Below, one piece after another: positions 16,913 through 29,522 of a stretch of 64,000 nt of DNA. The position numbers were made by a program, and so were the translations under genes. The notes below the pieces were generated by a model, which was not told the DNA's origin, did not search any database, and saw only the letters and a list, made by a program, of their open reading frames with translations. This DNA comes from Myxococcus flavus (GTDB lineage: Bacteria > Myxococcota > Myxococcia > Myxococcales > Myxococcaceae): contig NZ_CP143624.1 in NCBI RefSeq assembly GCF_050038885.1, positions 3,224,001-3,288,000 on the forward strand. Reading direction: 5' to 3'. How positions within the stretch are numbered: position 1 is the first letter of the stretch; every line of letters starts with the position of its first letter.

Positions 16913-17020
16913 GTGCATACAAAGGGTAAGTTTCAATTGCTGAGCGAAGTCTCGCTGTGCGTTTCAAGTCTTCCAGGCGAGTGCGCGTCGCACTCGAGCC
17001 TCGGCCTTGGCCCCGAGTCC
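16913..17020 (-). other. 3' arm of the 23S rRNA processing stem
   Basis: Three blocks here are reverse complements of blocks in the spacer upstream of 23S: around GTGCATAC...AGGGTAAGTT (pairs near 20226-20248), AAGTCTTCCAGGC (pairs 20102-20114, perfect) and GGCCTTGG (pairs near 20073). Together the arms enclose the whole 23S RNA, the normal RNase III substrate. Confidence 0.85.
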
Positions 17021-17056
17021 CTTACTCCCCACGAGGGGGCATGCAAGAGAATGGGG

Positions 17057-20025
<2,969 letters not shown>

Positions 20026-20067
20026 TCTCTTGTTTTCACGCCCGCCTCCCGGCGGATTGTCGAAACT

Positions 20068-20253
20068 CGAAACCAAGGCCCAGACTCCTGCTCTTCGCAG
20101 CAAGCCTGGAAGACTTCTTTGTTACTTACGCTTGATTGGGCACCTGACTTTCCCTCACCTTCGCCTCACGGCGTCGGCTTCGGTACTTCGTCAGGGCCTC
20201 TGCGAGAACTTCTCTCAGCAGAAATTGAACTTACCCTTCGTATGCACTTGTCA
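20068..20253 (-). other. 5' arm of the 23S rRNA processing stem (16S-23S spacer)
   Basis: Contains CCAAGGCC (about 20072), GCCTGGAAGACTT (20102-20114) and AACTTACCCTTCGTATGCACTTG (about 20227-20250), which pair with blocks at 16913-17020 beyond the 23S 3' end. Confidence 0.85.
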
Positions 20254-20291
20254 AAGAACGCTTCCCTCTACTGCTTCAGGGAAAACTTGTG

Positions 20292-20364
20292 TGGAGCTGA
20301 TCGGGTTCGAACCGACGACATCCAGCTTGCAAAGCTGGCGCTCTCCCAGCTGAGCTACAGCCCC
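20292..20364 (-). tRNA. tRNA-Ala(TGC)
   Basis: 73 nt, no encoded CCA beyond the final A. The minus strand starts GGGGCTGTAGCTCAGCTGGG, has anticodon loop TTTGCAA (anticodon TGC), and ends TCGAACCCGATCAGCTCCA. All four stems pair. Located in the 16S-23S spacer between tRNA-Ile and 23S, the standard bacterial arrangement. Confidence 0.97.
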
Positions 20365-20436
20365 GGGAAACTTGCCCACGGCCATTCTACCATGCTGGTG
20401 CGCGTCACCGCTTCCCTCCTCCTGGAGGGGAAATGG

Positions 20437-20510
20437 TGGGCCTAGGTGGACTTGAACCACCGACCTCGCGCTTATCAGGCGCGCGCTCTAGCCAGCTGAG
20501 CTATAGGCCC
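20437..20510 (-). tRNA. tRNA-Ile(GAT)
   Basis: 74 nt. The minus strand starts GGGCCTATAGCTCAGCTGGC, has anticodon loop CTGATAA (anticodon GAT), a T-loop GGTTCAAGTCC, and ends ACCTAGGCCCA. First tRNA after 16S in the spacer, followed by tRNA-Ala. Confidence 0.97.
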
Positions 20511-20584
20511 AGGGGGCTACCGCGTCGGCAAACCCTACAGCGTCCTTCATTCTCAAAGAGCCAAGTCGCTTTCGACTCAGTCCT

Positions 20585-20636
20585 TCAAAACCAAACAGCA
20601 AGCCCGAAGTAAGTAGCTAGATTGTGACTCGGAAAC
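20585..20636 (-). other. 3' arm of the 16S rRNA processing stem
   Basis: The plus-strand text AAAACCAAACAGCAAGCCC and AGCTAGATTG here reappear as reverse complements in the leader at 22392-22436 (AAAACCAAATAGCAAGCCC and AGCTAGATTG on the RNA strand, one G-U wobble). Classic RNase III stem around 16S. Confidence 0.9.
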
Positions 20637-20714
20637 GTTGACCTGGTTGACCTGACGTGGCTCGAAAGCCACTGGCATCGCCTACTGCGTCCGAAGACGC
20701 TGTCCGATGCCCGG

Positions 20715-22260
<1,546 letters not shown>

Positions 22261-22391
22261 GAATTTTGAAGATTTGAACCGGCGTCAGTCCCAGGCCCGG
22301 CTAAGGAACCTGAAACTCGCTGATTCGGACAGTGCTGCCGGCTGCGCTTCGCAGCGCGACCTGGCTGGCACTGTTTCAAGAAATTGACTGC

Positions 22392-22436
22392 GGTTTCCGC
22401 AATCTAGCTTCTTCTTGGGCTTGCTATTTGGTTTTC
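22392..22436 (-). other. 5' arm of the 16S rRNA processing stem (rRNA leader)
   Basis: Reverse-complementary to 20585-20636. On the transcript it is preceded by GGTCTTTGA, and a similar GCTCTTTGA lies in the spacer. Both resemble the boxA-like antitermination elements that precede 16S and 23S in other bacteria. Confidence 0.85.
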
Positions 22437-22523
22437 AAAGACCGAGTCGCTTGTGCTTCCCGCGACTTCTTGCTACCGTTTTCTTCGTTGCCGCCGCCGT
22501 CTTTTCGTCCGGCGGGGCGTCAG

Positions 22524-22553
22524 CTTCTATTTCAGTCCGGCGTCTTCTGTCAA
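22524..22553 (-). promoter_or_regulatory. rRNA promoter copy 1 (nearest 16S)
   Basis: On the minus strand: -35 TTGACA at 22548-22553, 18-base spacer, -10 TAGAAG at 22524-22529, followed by a GC-rich stretch. The transcription start would lie about 255 bases before 16S. Confidence 0.72.
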
Positions 22554-22637
22554 GCTGCTGTTTTCGCCGTCCTGCTGGCTTCCGGAGTCTTCAGCGCCGC
22601 CCAGTGGCTTCCGCTGCTTTCTTCCGGAGGGGCGCGG

Positions 22638-22667
22638 CTTCTACCGCTTCGCCGCCCTCCCTGTCAA
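22638..22667 (-). promoter_or_regulatory. rRNA promoter copy 2
   Basis: -35 TTGACA at 22662-22667, 18-base spacer, -10 TAGAAG at 22638-22643, then CCGCGCCCC directly downstream, the same as in copies 3 and 4. Confidence 0.75.
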
Positions 22668-22735
22668 CCGCTGCTTCGTTGACTCCCTCGACTCGCCTGC
22701 CCTCTTGCTTCCGGGCTTCTTCGTCGGGGGCGCGG

Positions 22736-22763
22736 CTTCTACCACCACCGCGTTTCCTGTCAA
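22736..22763 (-). promoter_or_regulatory. rRNA promoter copy 3
   Basis: -35 TTGACA at 22758-22763, 16-base spacer, -10 TAGAAG at 22736-22741, then CCGCGCCCC as discriminator/initial region. Confidence 0.75.
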
Positions 22764-22856
22764 CTCGCTGCGTTGACTGCCGTATTCCATCGTTTCAACC
22801 AACTCGCTCGAAGTGCCTTCCGCGCCAGTGCGCGGGCTTCTTTGCGAGGGGCGCGG

Positions 22857-22884
22857 CTTCTATCACCGCCGCGTTCAGGGTCAA
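22857..22884 (-). promoter_or_regulatory. rRNA promoter copy 4 (most distal)
   Basis: -35 TTGACC at 22879-22884 (one mismatch), 16-base spacer, -10 TAGAAG at 22857-22862, then CCGCGCCCC. The wider repeat unit (GAAGCCGCGCCCC and flanking bases) matches copies 2 and 3. Confidence 0.72.
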
Positions 22885-23004
22885 CAAACTTCGTCGACTC
22901 TTTTCTTCCCGTTCGTCGCCTGGGTGACGGGCACCGAGGCGGCGAGCAGGGGTTCACTTACTAACGCGCCGCTTCCAGGACGTCAATGGATCTTGATCGG
23001 CGCG

Positions 23005-23040
23005 CTGAAAAGAGGGGCTCCCGTGTGGGGCTCCTCGCTT
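23005..23040 (-). terminator. Possible terminator of the hydroxylase/deformylase operon
   Basis: On the minus strand an imperfect hairpin (GAGGAGCCCC / GGGAGCCCCTC, two mismatches) is followed by TTTTC, about 100 bases past the hydroxylase stop and just before the rRNA promoter cluster. It would insulate the rRNA promoters. Confidence 0.5.
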
Positions 23041-23134
23041 TCTGTCATGGCAACGTCCGCTTTTGGCAGCAACTTCCCCTTGGAATTTCAGTGGTTTGCT
23101 GGCCGGGGGGCGGGCCACCAATCACGGCGCCGCC

Positions 23135-23857
23135 TCAAGTGCCCGTGTCACGACGGCGTTTTTCGATTGGCGCCTCGGGCCGCCAGAGCGTTCCGCAGAG
23201 CCAGTCCGTCAGCGGGAACGAGATGTTGAAGTTGTAGCGCTGCATCTTCGAGGGGTCGTGATGCGCCTCATGGTGGCGCCGCAGCTGCCTCATGACCGCG
23301 AGCCGGGCCACGGGATGGTCGGGAGGGAGGTGGTGGCAGAAGTGCAGCCACTCGTACGTCAGGTAGTACCCGACGGCCGCGGCGACGAAGAGCCACCCCA
23401 CGTTCGGAGAAATGAGCGCGAAGCACAGCGCTCCCAGCGGCGCGGCGATGGCTCCCAGGAAGAAGAGCAACAGGACCGGCGGAAACAACACCATCTTCAC
23501 GTCCCGAGGGGACTCATAGGCCAGGGCTTCGTGCGTGAAGAAGCGGTGGTGCTGCTCGGTGTGGCGGTGGAAGAGCAGCCCCAACCCCCGCCGGCGGTGA
23601 TGCATGGGCCCGCGGTGGCCCAAGAACTCCACGATGTTTCCCAAAAGGAAGACGGCGGGCAGGGTCAGCCATTCCGCGGCGGGCCCTGGCTCCACGCGTG
23701 AGAGCGCAAGGCCGATGACCGACAGGCCGCCCAGGCTCGTGAAGGCGAAGTGCGCGCGCCCGGAGTAACGGGGGCCCACCCGCTCGCGCCGGTACGCCTC
23801 ACGAAACGCCGCCACGCGGTCTGGAATCGAGCGCGTGGCCCTGGCGGCCCCGTCCAT
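23135..23857 (-). CDS. Fatty acid hydroxylase / sterol desaturase superfamily membrane protein
   Basis: Integral-membrane di-iron hydroxylase of the FA_hydroxylase superfamily. The His-box set is visible in order: EFLGHRGPMHH, HRHTEQHHRFF, a third box in HFCHHLPPDH, and HHEAHHDPSK. Membrane helices lie at LGGLSVIGLALS, LTLPAVFLLGNIV, VLLLFFLGAIAAPLGALCFAL and LFVAAAVGYYLTY. The ATG at 23857 has GGGAGAGGG just upstream. The longer open frame overlaps the deformylase gene and is ignored. 240 residues is normal. Substrate (fatty acid, sterol-like lipid or carotenoid) unknown. Cotranscribed behind def, with a 12-bp gap. Confidence 0.88.
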   Translation of the reverse strand: MDGAARATRSIPDRVAAFREAYRRERVGPRYSGRAHFAFTSLGGLSVIGLALSRVEPGPAAEWLTLPAVFLLGNIVEFLGHRGPMHHRRRGLGLLFHRHTEQHHRFFTHEALAYESPRDVKMVLFPPVLLLFFLGAIAAPLGALCFALISPNVGWLFVAAAVGYYLTYEWLHFCHHLPPDHPVARLAVMRQLRRHHEAHHDPSKMQRYNFNISFPLTDWLCGTLWRPEAPIEKRRRDTGT

Positions 23858-23868
23858 CCCTCTCCCGT

Positions 23869-24375
23869 CTAGGCCTTCTGGCGGGCCTTCGCCTTCTGCA
23901 GCTTCTTCATCCGGTCCAGGATGAGGGTGCGTTTGAGGCTGGACAGGTGGTCCACGAAGACGTGCCCATCCAGGTGGTCGATTTCGTGCTGCAGGATGTG
24001 GGCAATCCGGCCCTCCGCCTCGAGCTCGTGCCACTCCCCCGTCTTGTCCTGGTAGCGAACCTTCACCTTGTGGAAGCGCGGGCACTTCTCCCACTCGCGC
24101 GGGACGGAGAGGCAGCCCTCCTCCAGCGTCACGGGCTCCTTCTTCTCCAAAATCTGCGGGTTGACGATTTCAAAGGACGTCCCGTCCTCCCGTGTCACCA
24201 GCGCCACGCGCAGGGGCTCGCCGACCTGGTTGGCGGCGATGCCGATGCCCTCTGCTTCCTTCATGGACTCGGCCATCTCCTCGAGGAGCTTCTCGAGCGA
24301 AGGGCCGAAGTCAGTCACGGGCTTGGTGGACGTGGTGAGGACCTTATGGGGCCAGATGACGATGTCGCGAGCCAT
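23869..24375 (-). CDS. def: Peptide deformylase
   Basis: Removes the formyl group from the N-terminal Met of new proteins; essential metalloenzyme. All three motifs are present: motif 1 GIGIAANQVG, motif 2 EEGCLSVP with the metal-binding Cys, and motif 3 HEIDHLDG (HExxH). 168 residues, standard length. Start ATG 24375 (MARDIVIWPHKVL) is preferred to ATG 24396, because typical def proteins begin just before this I-x-x-x-P-x-x-x-L stretch. The C-terminal tail is Lys/Arg-rich. It is not beside fmt here; it is followed by the hydroxylase gene. Confidence 0.96.
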   Translation of the reverse strand: MARDIVIWPHKVLTTSTKPVTDFGPSLEKLLEEMAESMKEAEGIGIAANQVGEPLRVALVTREDGTSFEIVNPQILEKKEPVTLEEGCLSVPREWEKCPRFHKVKVRYQDKTGEWHELEAEGRIAHILQHEIDHLDGHVFVDHLSSLKRTLILDRMKKLQKAKARQKA

Positions 24376-24469
24376 GGGCCGCAATCTGCCATGCACGCCT
24401 GCTCAACGCCCTCCGATTCCGCATTCCAACGGTCCAACGGCGTACACCCCGGCCATCCCCGGGTCCGGC

Positions 24470-25825
24470 TCACCGGGGGTCCGGCCACAGCAGGCAATAG
24501 AACCCCGAGAAGGGCAGCGTCGCGCGCCGGTACAGCACCGCGTTGCCCCGAGGCGCGCCCCCCTCCAGCCAGGCGACATGGACCTGGGCGCCACAGCGGG
24601 AGGACACCACGGACGCTTCTCCCGAGTCTTCCTGGCTCCGGCTCAAGTTCTCCACCGGCCCCAGGCCCAGGCCCAAGCCCACCGTGGCGCGCGTCAGGAC
24701 CTCCCGCTCGCCATTGAACCCCTCCGTCCAGACCAACCGCACGCCCGTTCCCGCTGGCACCATCCGAAGGGACGAGGATTGAACCTGCGTCTGCGTCACC
24801 TTCCGGGGGGCCGTGAAGGTTGCGCCACCATCGACACTCATTGTCAGGACGATGTCGGGCCCCAGGGCGCCCGGGGACAGGTCCTGCCATGCGACGAAGA
24901 GCCGTGAGTCCCGCGCCACGACCTGGGGCCGGGTAGACGCCTTCCCGTCATTGCTGACATTGACCACGGGCCCGAAGGTGCGCCCCGCATTCGCGCTCCG
25001 CCGCAGCAGCACCTCGCAGGTCGAAAGGCCCGTGCCACACTCCGTCCACACCGCGTAGACGTCGTTGCCCTGCACCGTCAGCGTGTGGTTCCGCGAGCCC
25101 TCGCCCAACCCCGCGAGCTGCTGGGCCGGCTCGAAGGTGCGCCCACCGTCGGTGCTCCTCCGGAAGGAGAGGCTCGACGCCTCGTCACTGCCCGAGCCGT
25201 TCCACAACACGTAGACGTGCTCCCCTTGCGCCGCCAGCGCCACGTCACCGTAGCCCCGGCCGCTCAGCGCCTCGGCGTCCGCGAAGACACCTCCCGCGGA
25301 GCCGCGGATGAAGTGAATCCCTCCACGCTCGTCTTCGCTGGAGCGGAACCACCCCATGTAGACATGGCTGGCCGTGGCCGCGAGGCGCAGCCCGCCCTCC
25401 TTGTCCTGGGTCAGCTCGAGGACATTGCCAAAGGTGGCGCCGCGGTCGTTGCTCGAACGAAAGCGCAGCCCGCCTTCGAGCCACGTCACGTAGACACGCT
25501 CTCCATGGGCCAGCACCTTGACGCCTCGGGCATTCGCGCCGGGAATCGAGCTGGCCGCGCTGAGGCTGCGCACCGGCTGGAAGGAGGCACCTCCATCCAT
25601 GCTGCGCTGGTACTTCACATCACGCCCCCCTTCCGCCCCGTCCAGCCAGACCACGTGCACATCCCCCTGCCAGGTGCATACCTGGGGCACCTGGAAGCCC
25701 ACTGCCGTCGTGGTCAGGGTCTGCGGAGGTGAGAAGGACTGCGCGCGGGCGCTCGCCGGCAGCGCGCACACCGCCAGCGCCATCATCGCCCCCACCATCG
25801 GGCCGCCACGATTCGGACTGCGCAT
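24470..25825 (-). CDS. Secreted BNR/Asp-box beta-propeller protein
   Basis: 451-residue exported protein. Signal peptide MVGAMMALAVCALPASARAQ, with Arg-rich start MRSPNRGGP. The mature part has repeated Asp-box sequences S-x-D-x-G-x-[TS]-F: SMDGGASF, SSNDRGATF, STDGGRTF, SANAGRTF and SVDGGATF. Each lies in a four-strand blade ending VxWLDG/VTWLEG-type strands, so a five- to six-bladed sialidase-like propeller is expected. The catalytic Arg triad and Tyr/Glu of true sialidases are not apparent, so carbohydrate binding or a structural role is likelier. Start ATG 25825. It diverges from the SnoaL-like gene. Confidence 0.85.
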   Translation of the reverse strand: MRSPNRGGPMVGAMMALAVCALPASARAQSFSPPQTLTTTAVGFQVPQVCTWQGDVHVVWLDGAEGGRDVKYQRSMDGGASFQPVRSLSAASSIPGANARGVKVLAHGERVYVTWLEGGLRFRSSNDRGATFGNVLELTQDKEGGLRLAATASHVYMGWFRSSEDERGGIHFIRGSAGGVFADAEALSGRGYGDVALAAQGEHVYVLWNGSGSDEASSLSFRRSTDGGRTFEPAQQLAGLGEGSRNHTLTVQGNDVYAVWTECGTGLSTCEVLLRRSANAGRTFGPVVNVSNDGKASTRPQVVARDSRLFVAWQDLSPGALGPDIVLTMSVDGGATFTAPRKVTQTQVQSSSLRMVPAGTGVRLVWTEGFNGEREVLTRATVGLGLGLGPVENLSRSQEDSGEASVVSSRCGAQVHVAWLEGGAPRGNAVLYRRATLPFSGFYCLLWPDPR

Positions 25826-25984
25826 ACGCGCCACGCCCCCTGCGCCCTGGCATGCGGCGCCGACCGGCCGGGGTAGCGCGGCGACACGCTCCGCCGCCAT
25901 CCGTCCCGGGTGCATCTTCACGTCGCCGCAGTGGATGCCGGACAGTGGGCGCATCCACGCTGACAGGTCTGATACACCCGTCCC

Positions 25985-26467
25985 ATGCACCCGCACGCCC
26001 AGCTCCTCACTGACTTCTATTCAGCGTTCCAACGACGTGACGCCCAGGCCATGGCGGCCTGCTACCATCCCGAGGCGACGTTCACCGACGAGGCCTTCGT
26101 CGGACTCCATCACCGTGAGCCCGGCGCCATGTGGCTCATGCTCTGTGAGCGCGGCAAGGACCTGGAAGTCACCTTCCGCGATGTCCAGGCCGATGACCAG
26201 CACGGCCGTGCCCACTGGGATGCGCGCTACACCTTCAGCACCACCGGCCGGAAGGTGCTCAACCGCGTCGATGCGGAGTTCGAGTTTCGCGACGGCAAGA
26301 TTGTCCGGCACCGCGACCACTTCGACTTCTGGGCGTGGTCCCGCCAGGCGCTCGGGCCCGCGGGGCTGGTGCTCGGGTGGACGCCCCTGCTGAAGAAGAA
26401 GGTCCAGGCCCAGGCCCGGAAGTCGCTGGATGCCTTCATGCGTGCGCGCGGAATCCCCACCGTCTGA
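25985..26467 (+). CDS. SnoaL/NTF2-like protein
   Basis: 160-residue protein of the SnoaL-like (NTF2 fold) superfamily. It opens with the typical helix LLTDFYSAFQRRDAQAMAACYHPEATFTDEAF. A beta-sheet with ARYTFSTTGRKVLNRVDAEFEFRDGKIVRHRDHFDFW follows, where the D/H pairs near the end line the cavity in family members. The C-terminal extension LLKKKVQAQARKSLDAFM is positively charged and helical. SnoaL-like proteins may be isomerases, polyketide cyclases or plain binding proteins, so activity cannot be assigned. The stop is 11 bp before the next gene's start. Confidence 0.85.
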   Translation: MHPHAQLLTDFYSAFQRRDAQAMAACYHPEATFTDEAFVGLHHREPGAMWLMLCERGKDLEVTFRDVQADDQHGRAHWDARYTFSTTGRKVLNRVDAEFEFRDGKIVRHRDHFDFWAWSRQALGPAGLVLGWTPLLKKKVQAQARKSLDAFMRARGIPTV

Positions 26468-26477
26468 GGTGAGCCCC

Positions 26478-27131
26478 ATGTCCGAGAACGCCGCGGGGGA
26501 TGTGGATGCCCTGGACCGGTGGCTCCTGGAAGTCGCCATGGAGCTGCCCACGCCCCTGCACATGCTCGTCGCACCCAACCCCCATGTCGCGCTCAACATG
26601 CCGGACGACCCGCGGCTGTCCCGGCAGGAGCTGTGTGAGCGCCTGTCAGGGCTCGCCGAGCGTGGGCTCATCCGCGTGTACCCGTTTCCAAGCGGATTCC
26701 AGGAGCTGTTCTCTTCCGAGGAGATTTCGCGGGCCATTGACGCCTGGCAGCCCCGCTCCTACTTCGTCTACGAGCTGACTGCCGCCGGGGGCGCGGTCTG
26801 GGAGCAGCACGCCAAGCCTGACTGGAGCCGGTACGTCAATGCCGGGCAGGAGCCCTCGGCGAATGACGCACCGGAGACGTGGGTCATCGAGGCCGCGAGC
26901 CCCGAAGCCGCGGAAGAGGAGTTCCGCTTTCACGAGACGCTCGGTGACGAGAATCAGCCCGTGGCCGAGTCGAAGCGCGGCGAGGCGCTGGTGCCGTGGC
27001 AGCTGAACTACTGGAAGACGCTGCCGCGTGGTTACCGGCTGCGATACGTCACCGTGCCCCGGCCTCGGGACAGTGCCCGGATGATGCGCGCTCCCTCCCG
27101 ACCGCCCTGGTACACACGCGTGTGGCTGTGA
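26478..27131 (+). CDS. Hypothetical protein with winged-helix-like N-terminus
   Basis: 217-residue soluble protein. ATG 26478 has GAGGTGAG upstream and follows the SnoaL-like gene after 10 bp, so the two are probably cotranscribed. The N-terminal part (ALDRWLLEVAMELPTPLHML, then RLSRQELCERLSGLAERGLIRVYPF) has the look of a winged-helix domain with recognition segment LCERLSGLAERGLI. Later parts are Glu-rich with ETWVIEAASPEAAEEEFRFH. No family is recognised. Function unknown. Confidence 0.7.
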   Translation: MSENAAGDVDALDRWLLEVAMELPTPLHMLVAPNPHVALNMPDDPRLSRQELCERLSGLAERGLIRVYPFPSGFQELFSSEEISRAIDAWQPRSYFVYELTAAGGAVWEQHAKPDWSRYVNAGQEPSANDAPETWVIEAASPEAAEEEFRFHETLGDENQPVAESKRGEALVPWQLNYWKTLPRGYRLRYVTVPRPRDSARMMRAPSRPPWYTRVWL

Positions 27132-27170
27132 CGCGCCCCCGCCGCTTGTCCGGGTCACTCAGGCCAGCGG

Positions 27171-27764
27171 CTATTGGCGTCCGCTCGCGGCGGGTTCGGC
27201 CTTTCGCGACGCCTTCGGCCTGGCTGCGTCGCGGTAGGCGTAGAGCGTGTAATACGAGCCGGTGGCATAGCCTGGCAGCTTCCGGGGGTTGAAGACGCTG
27301 GTGCTCGATACCGTCCCGCCCAGGTAGCCCTTGGGCACGTCCACGAGCCGCATCGCGCAACCGGCGAGCACCAGGCCCGCCGCAGGCACGTCGTTGCTCA
27401 CCACCGTGCACGTGCCCTGCGCCGTGAAGCCGCCTTCCGGCAGGTTGTAGCGCATGTGGACATTCAACTGCTGCCCGGCGGGGAATGCGCTGTCCTTCAG
27501 CTCGATGCACGCCGTCGCCGTGCCCACGCGCCGGTTTCCGGCGTCCACCGCCGTGCCGCCGCCCGGTTGGTGCAGCGGGATGAAGACGCTCGCGCCGAGC
27601 TTCACGTTCGCCGCGAAGGGCGCCGCCGCGCAGACCTTCGCGTCCGCGGGGACCGCGGGGTCCTCCTGCGTGCGGAACTGCATCACCACCTCCGTGGCGA
27701 CCGCTTCCGCGGACAACAGGAGCATTCCCGCCCCCCACATCGCACTTCCCCTCAGACGCGACAT
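27171..27764 (-). CDS. Exported hypothetical protein, Cys-containing beta domain
   Basis: 197-residue secreted protein. Signal peptide MSRLRGSAMWGAGMLLLSAEAVA. ATG 27764 has GGAGG five bases upstream, which favours it over the GTG at 27770. The mature part has four Cys (KVCAAAPF, TACIELKD, GTCTVVSN, GCAMRLVD) in beta-strand settings, suggesting two disulfides. The C-terminus is basic and Ala-rich (KASRKAEPAASGRQ). No family is recognised. It sits between a hypothetical gene on the other strand and the DUF2378/ketosynthase pair. Confidence 0.7.
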   Translation of the reverse strand: MSRLRGSAMWGAGMLLLSAEAVATEVVMQFRTQEDPAVPADAKVCAAAPFAANVKLGASVFIPLHQPGGGTAVDAGNRRVGTATACIELKDSAFPAGQQLNVHMRYNLPEGGFTAQGTCTVVSNDVPAAGLVLAGCAMRLVDVPKGYLGGTVSSTSVFNPRKLPGYATGSYYTLYAYRDAARPKASRKAEPAASGRQ

Positions 27765-27813
27765 GCGCACCTCCGTCCGAACCCGTGCCTTCGACGCGCG
27801 GCGTTGACCGCGG

Positions 27814-28410
27814 CTACTGCCAGGACAGCGTGTACTCGGTGTCGAGCGGCCCCGTCTGGCGGCCGTGCACCTGCACCTGCTTGCCGCCCACGGCCTCGAT
27901 GACCGCCTGCAGCGTGCCCTCGTGGTAGGCGGGCGGCATGAAGTCCCGCTTCATCGTGAAGATGCCGCTGGTGTCGCCCGTCCACTTCACTCCGCGCTCG
28001 CCATAGCTGACCGCCGCGCGGTAGCCCGAGTGCAGGTTGCCCACGAGCCGCTTCGGGCTGTCCGAGGCCAGCAGCAGCAGCGTCTTGCCCGCCGCCGAGG
28101 ACAGGAAGTCCGTCGTCGCGACCACGCCCATGCGCCGCAGCGCTCCGTCGAAGCCTCCGTGCTGCGGCGCCATCACCTGCGCCGCGGTGAAGGACATCTT
28201 CAAGAAGGCAGCCACCGGGTAGTTGAAGAAGTCGATGAAGCGCGTCTCACCACTCGCTGCCAGGCAGCGCGCCACCGCGCTGTCGCCGCCCATGGTGCGC
28301 ACGGCCGAGACCACGCCATTGAAGAAGAGGCCTCGGGCCGTGTCGTCCTTCGTCGCCAGCGCGAGCCGTGCTTCCAGGTCCCGGGCGGTGTTTGCATCCA
28401 GATTGTCCAT
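27814..28410 (-). CDS. DUF2378 (TIGR02265) family protein
   Basis: 198-residue protein of the DUF2378/TIGR02265 family, a paralogous family known mainly from Myxococcus and relatives. Family features are visible: DTARGLFFNGVVSAVRTMGG, the FNYPVAAFLKMSFTAAQVMAP block, LLASDSPKRLVGNLHSGYRAAVSYGERGVKWTG, and a C-terminal strand TEYTLSWQ. The start ATG at 28410 overlaps the stop of the upstream ketosynthase gene by one base (TAATG), so the two are translationally coupled. A role of these proteins in signalling or gliding has been suggested elsewhere, but here it is not known. Confidence 0.85.
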   Translation of the reverse strand: MDNLDANTARDLEARLALATKDDTARGLFFNGVVSAVRTMGGDSAVARCLAASGETRFIDFFNYPVAAFLKMSFTAAQVMAPQHGGFDGALRRMGVVATTDFLSSAAGKTLLLLASDSPKRLVGNLHSGYRAAVSYGERGVKWTGDTSGIFTMKRDFMPPAYHEGTLQAVIEAVGGKQVQVHGRQTGPLDTEYTLSWQ

Positions 28411-29522
28411 TACAACCTCACGAGCTGCGCTCCGTAGTGGATGTTCGCGCCCACCGCGGCCACGACCACCAGGTCGCCACTTCCCAGACGCACGCGCCCC
28501 GCGTCCAGGTCCTCGGCCAGGAGGATGAGCATCCCCGCAGCCGAGGTATTGCCATATCGGTCCACATTGCACGCCACCGCCTCACGCGGCAGCCCCGCCC
28601 GCGCCACGAAGGCGTCCATCACCCGCTTGTTCGGCTGGTGGAAATAGTACCGCTGCACCTGCGGGCGGAGCTCCGGGTGCGGATCGAGTACCGTGTCGAG
28701 GCACTTCTGCATGTACTCCGGATAGCTGCGCGCCACACGGAAGCCATCTACCACGAAGGCCATGTCCGCCGGACGCATTCGTCCCGGCTGGTACGGCAGC
28801 TTCAGCAGGCCGCCGCCCTTCCGGATGACCAGGTCTCCATGCGCATTGCCCGAGAAGGAGGCCAGGATGCCCTGCGTCCCCGCCTCGCCCGGCTTCGACT
28901 GGAGCACCACCGCGCCCGCGCCGTCCCCGAAGACGTACATGGAGAGGTAGCCCTGCAGCGTCTTCGCTCGGCCGGGTCCGGGCGGCAGCTCGTCGGTGTA
29001 GACCTCGCGGTTCACCAGCGGCGACGTGAAGGCCGAGGCGACCACCGCCACCGTGCGCATGCGGCCCCCGTCCATCATCTTCTTCACCAGGTCCAGGACG
29101 TACGGCGTGCCACCGCACCCGTCATCCACCACCAGGCCGAAGGCGTCCTCGCGAAGCTCCAGCCGCCGGTGCAGCTCCATGGCGTCGTGGTTGAAGTGCG
29201 GCGCGTCCGGCGTACACGTCACGACGAAGAGCGCGTCCAGCTCCTTGGCGTCCACTCCCGACTGCGCGAGCGCCTTGCGGAGCGCCACCTCGCACATGTC
29301 CGTGTTGCTGGCCGGGTAGATGTGCCCGTCGTTGTCCGGCGGCGGCACCGCCCGACCCGATGCCTCATCGATGTCCCAGAGGAAGCGGCGCTCGCGAATC
29401 CCGACCTTCTCTTCGATGCGTGCCGCGGACCATCCCGGGATGGCTCGGGCGATGCGCTCGTTGCTCACAACCCGTGAAGGAACGAAGGCACCTGCACCGA
29501 CGACACAGACATTGGGTGTCAT
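28410..29522 (-). CDS. Beta-ketoacyl synthase III-like protein (FabH family)
   Basis: 370-residue condensing enzyme of the KASIII fold. The catalytic triad residues are present: Cys136 in VVDDGCGGTPY, His295 in YYFHQPNKR and Asn325 in DRYGNTSAAG. The N-terminus MTPNVCVVGAGAFVPSRVVSNER has the FabH form of the fold. Unlike housekeeping FabH, it has longer insertions (IYPASNTDMCEV, KMMDGGRMRT). That suggests a secondary-lipid, polyketide-starter or head-to-head condensing enzyme rather than the essential FabH. Its companion DUF2378 gene overlaps by one base. No acpP or fabD neighbours. Confidence 0.9.
   Translation of the reverse strand: MTPNVCVVGAGAFVPSRVVSNERIARAIPGWSAARIEEKVGIRERRFLWDIDEASGRAVPPPDNDGHIYPASNTDMCEVALRKALAQSGVDAKELDALFVVTCTPDAPHFNHDAMELHRRLELREDAFGLVVDDGCGGTPYVLDLVKKMMDGGRMRTVAVVASAFTSPLVNREVYTDELPPGPGRAKTLQGYLSMYVFGDGAGAVVLQSKPGEAGTQGILASFSGNAHGDLVIRKGGGLLKLPYQPGRMRPADMAFVVDGFRVARSYPEYMQKCLDTVLDPHPELRPQVQRYYFHQPNKRVMDAFVARAGLPREAVACNVDRYGNTSAAGMLILLAEDLDAGRVRLGSGDLVVVAAVGANIHYGAQLVRL

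Noticed and set aside
22415..22957. Several plus- and minus-strand open frames over the rRNA promoter region
   Set aside because: The region is explained by the repeated promoter module; frames carry no domain or ribosome-binding site.
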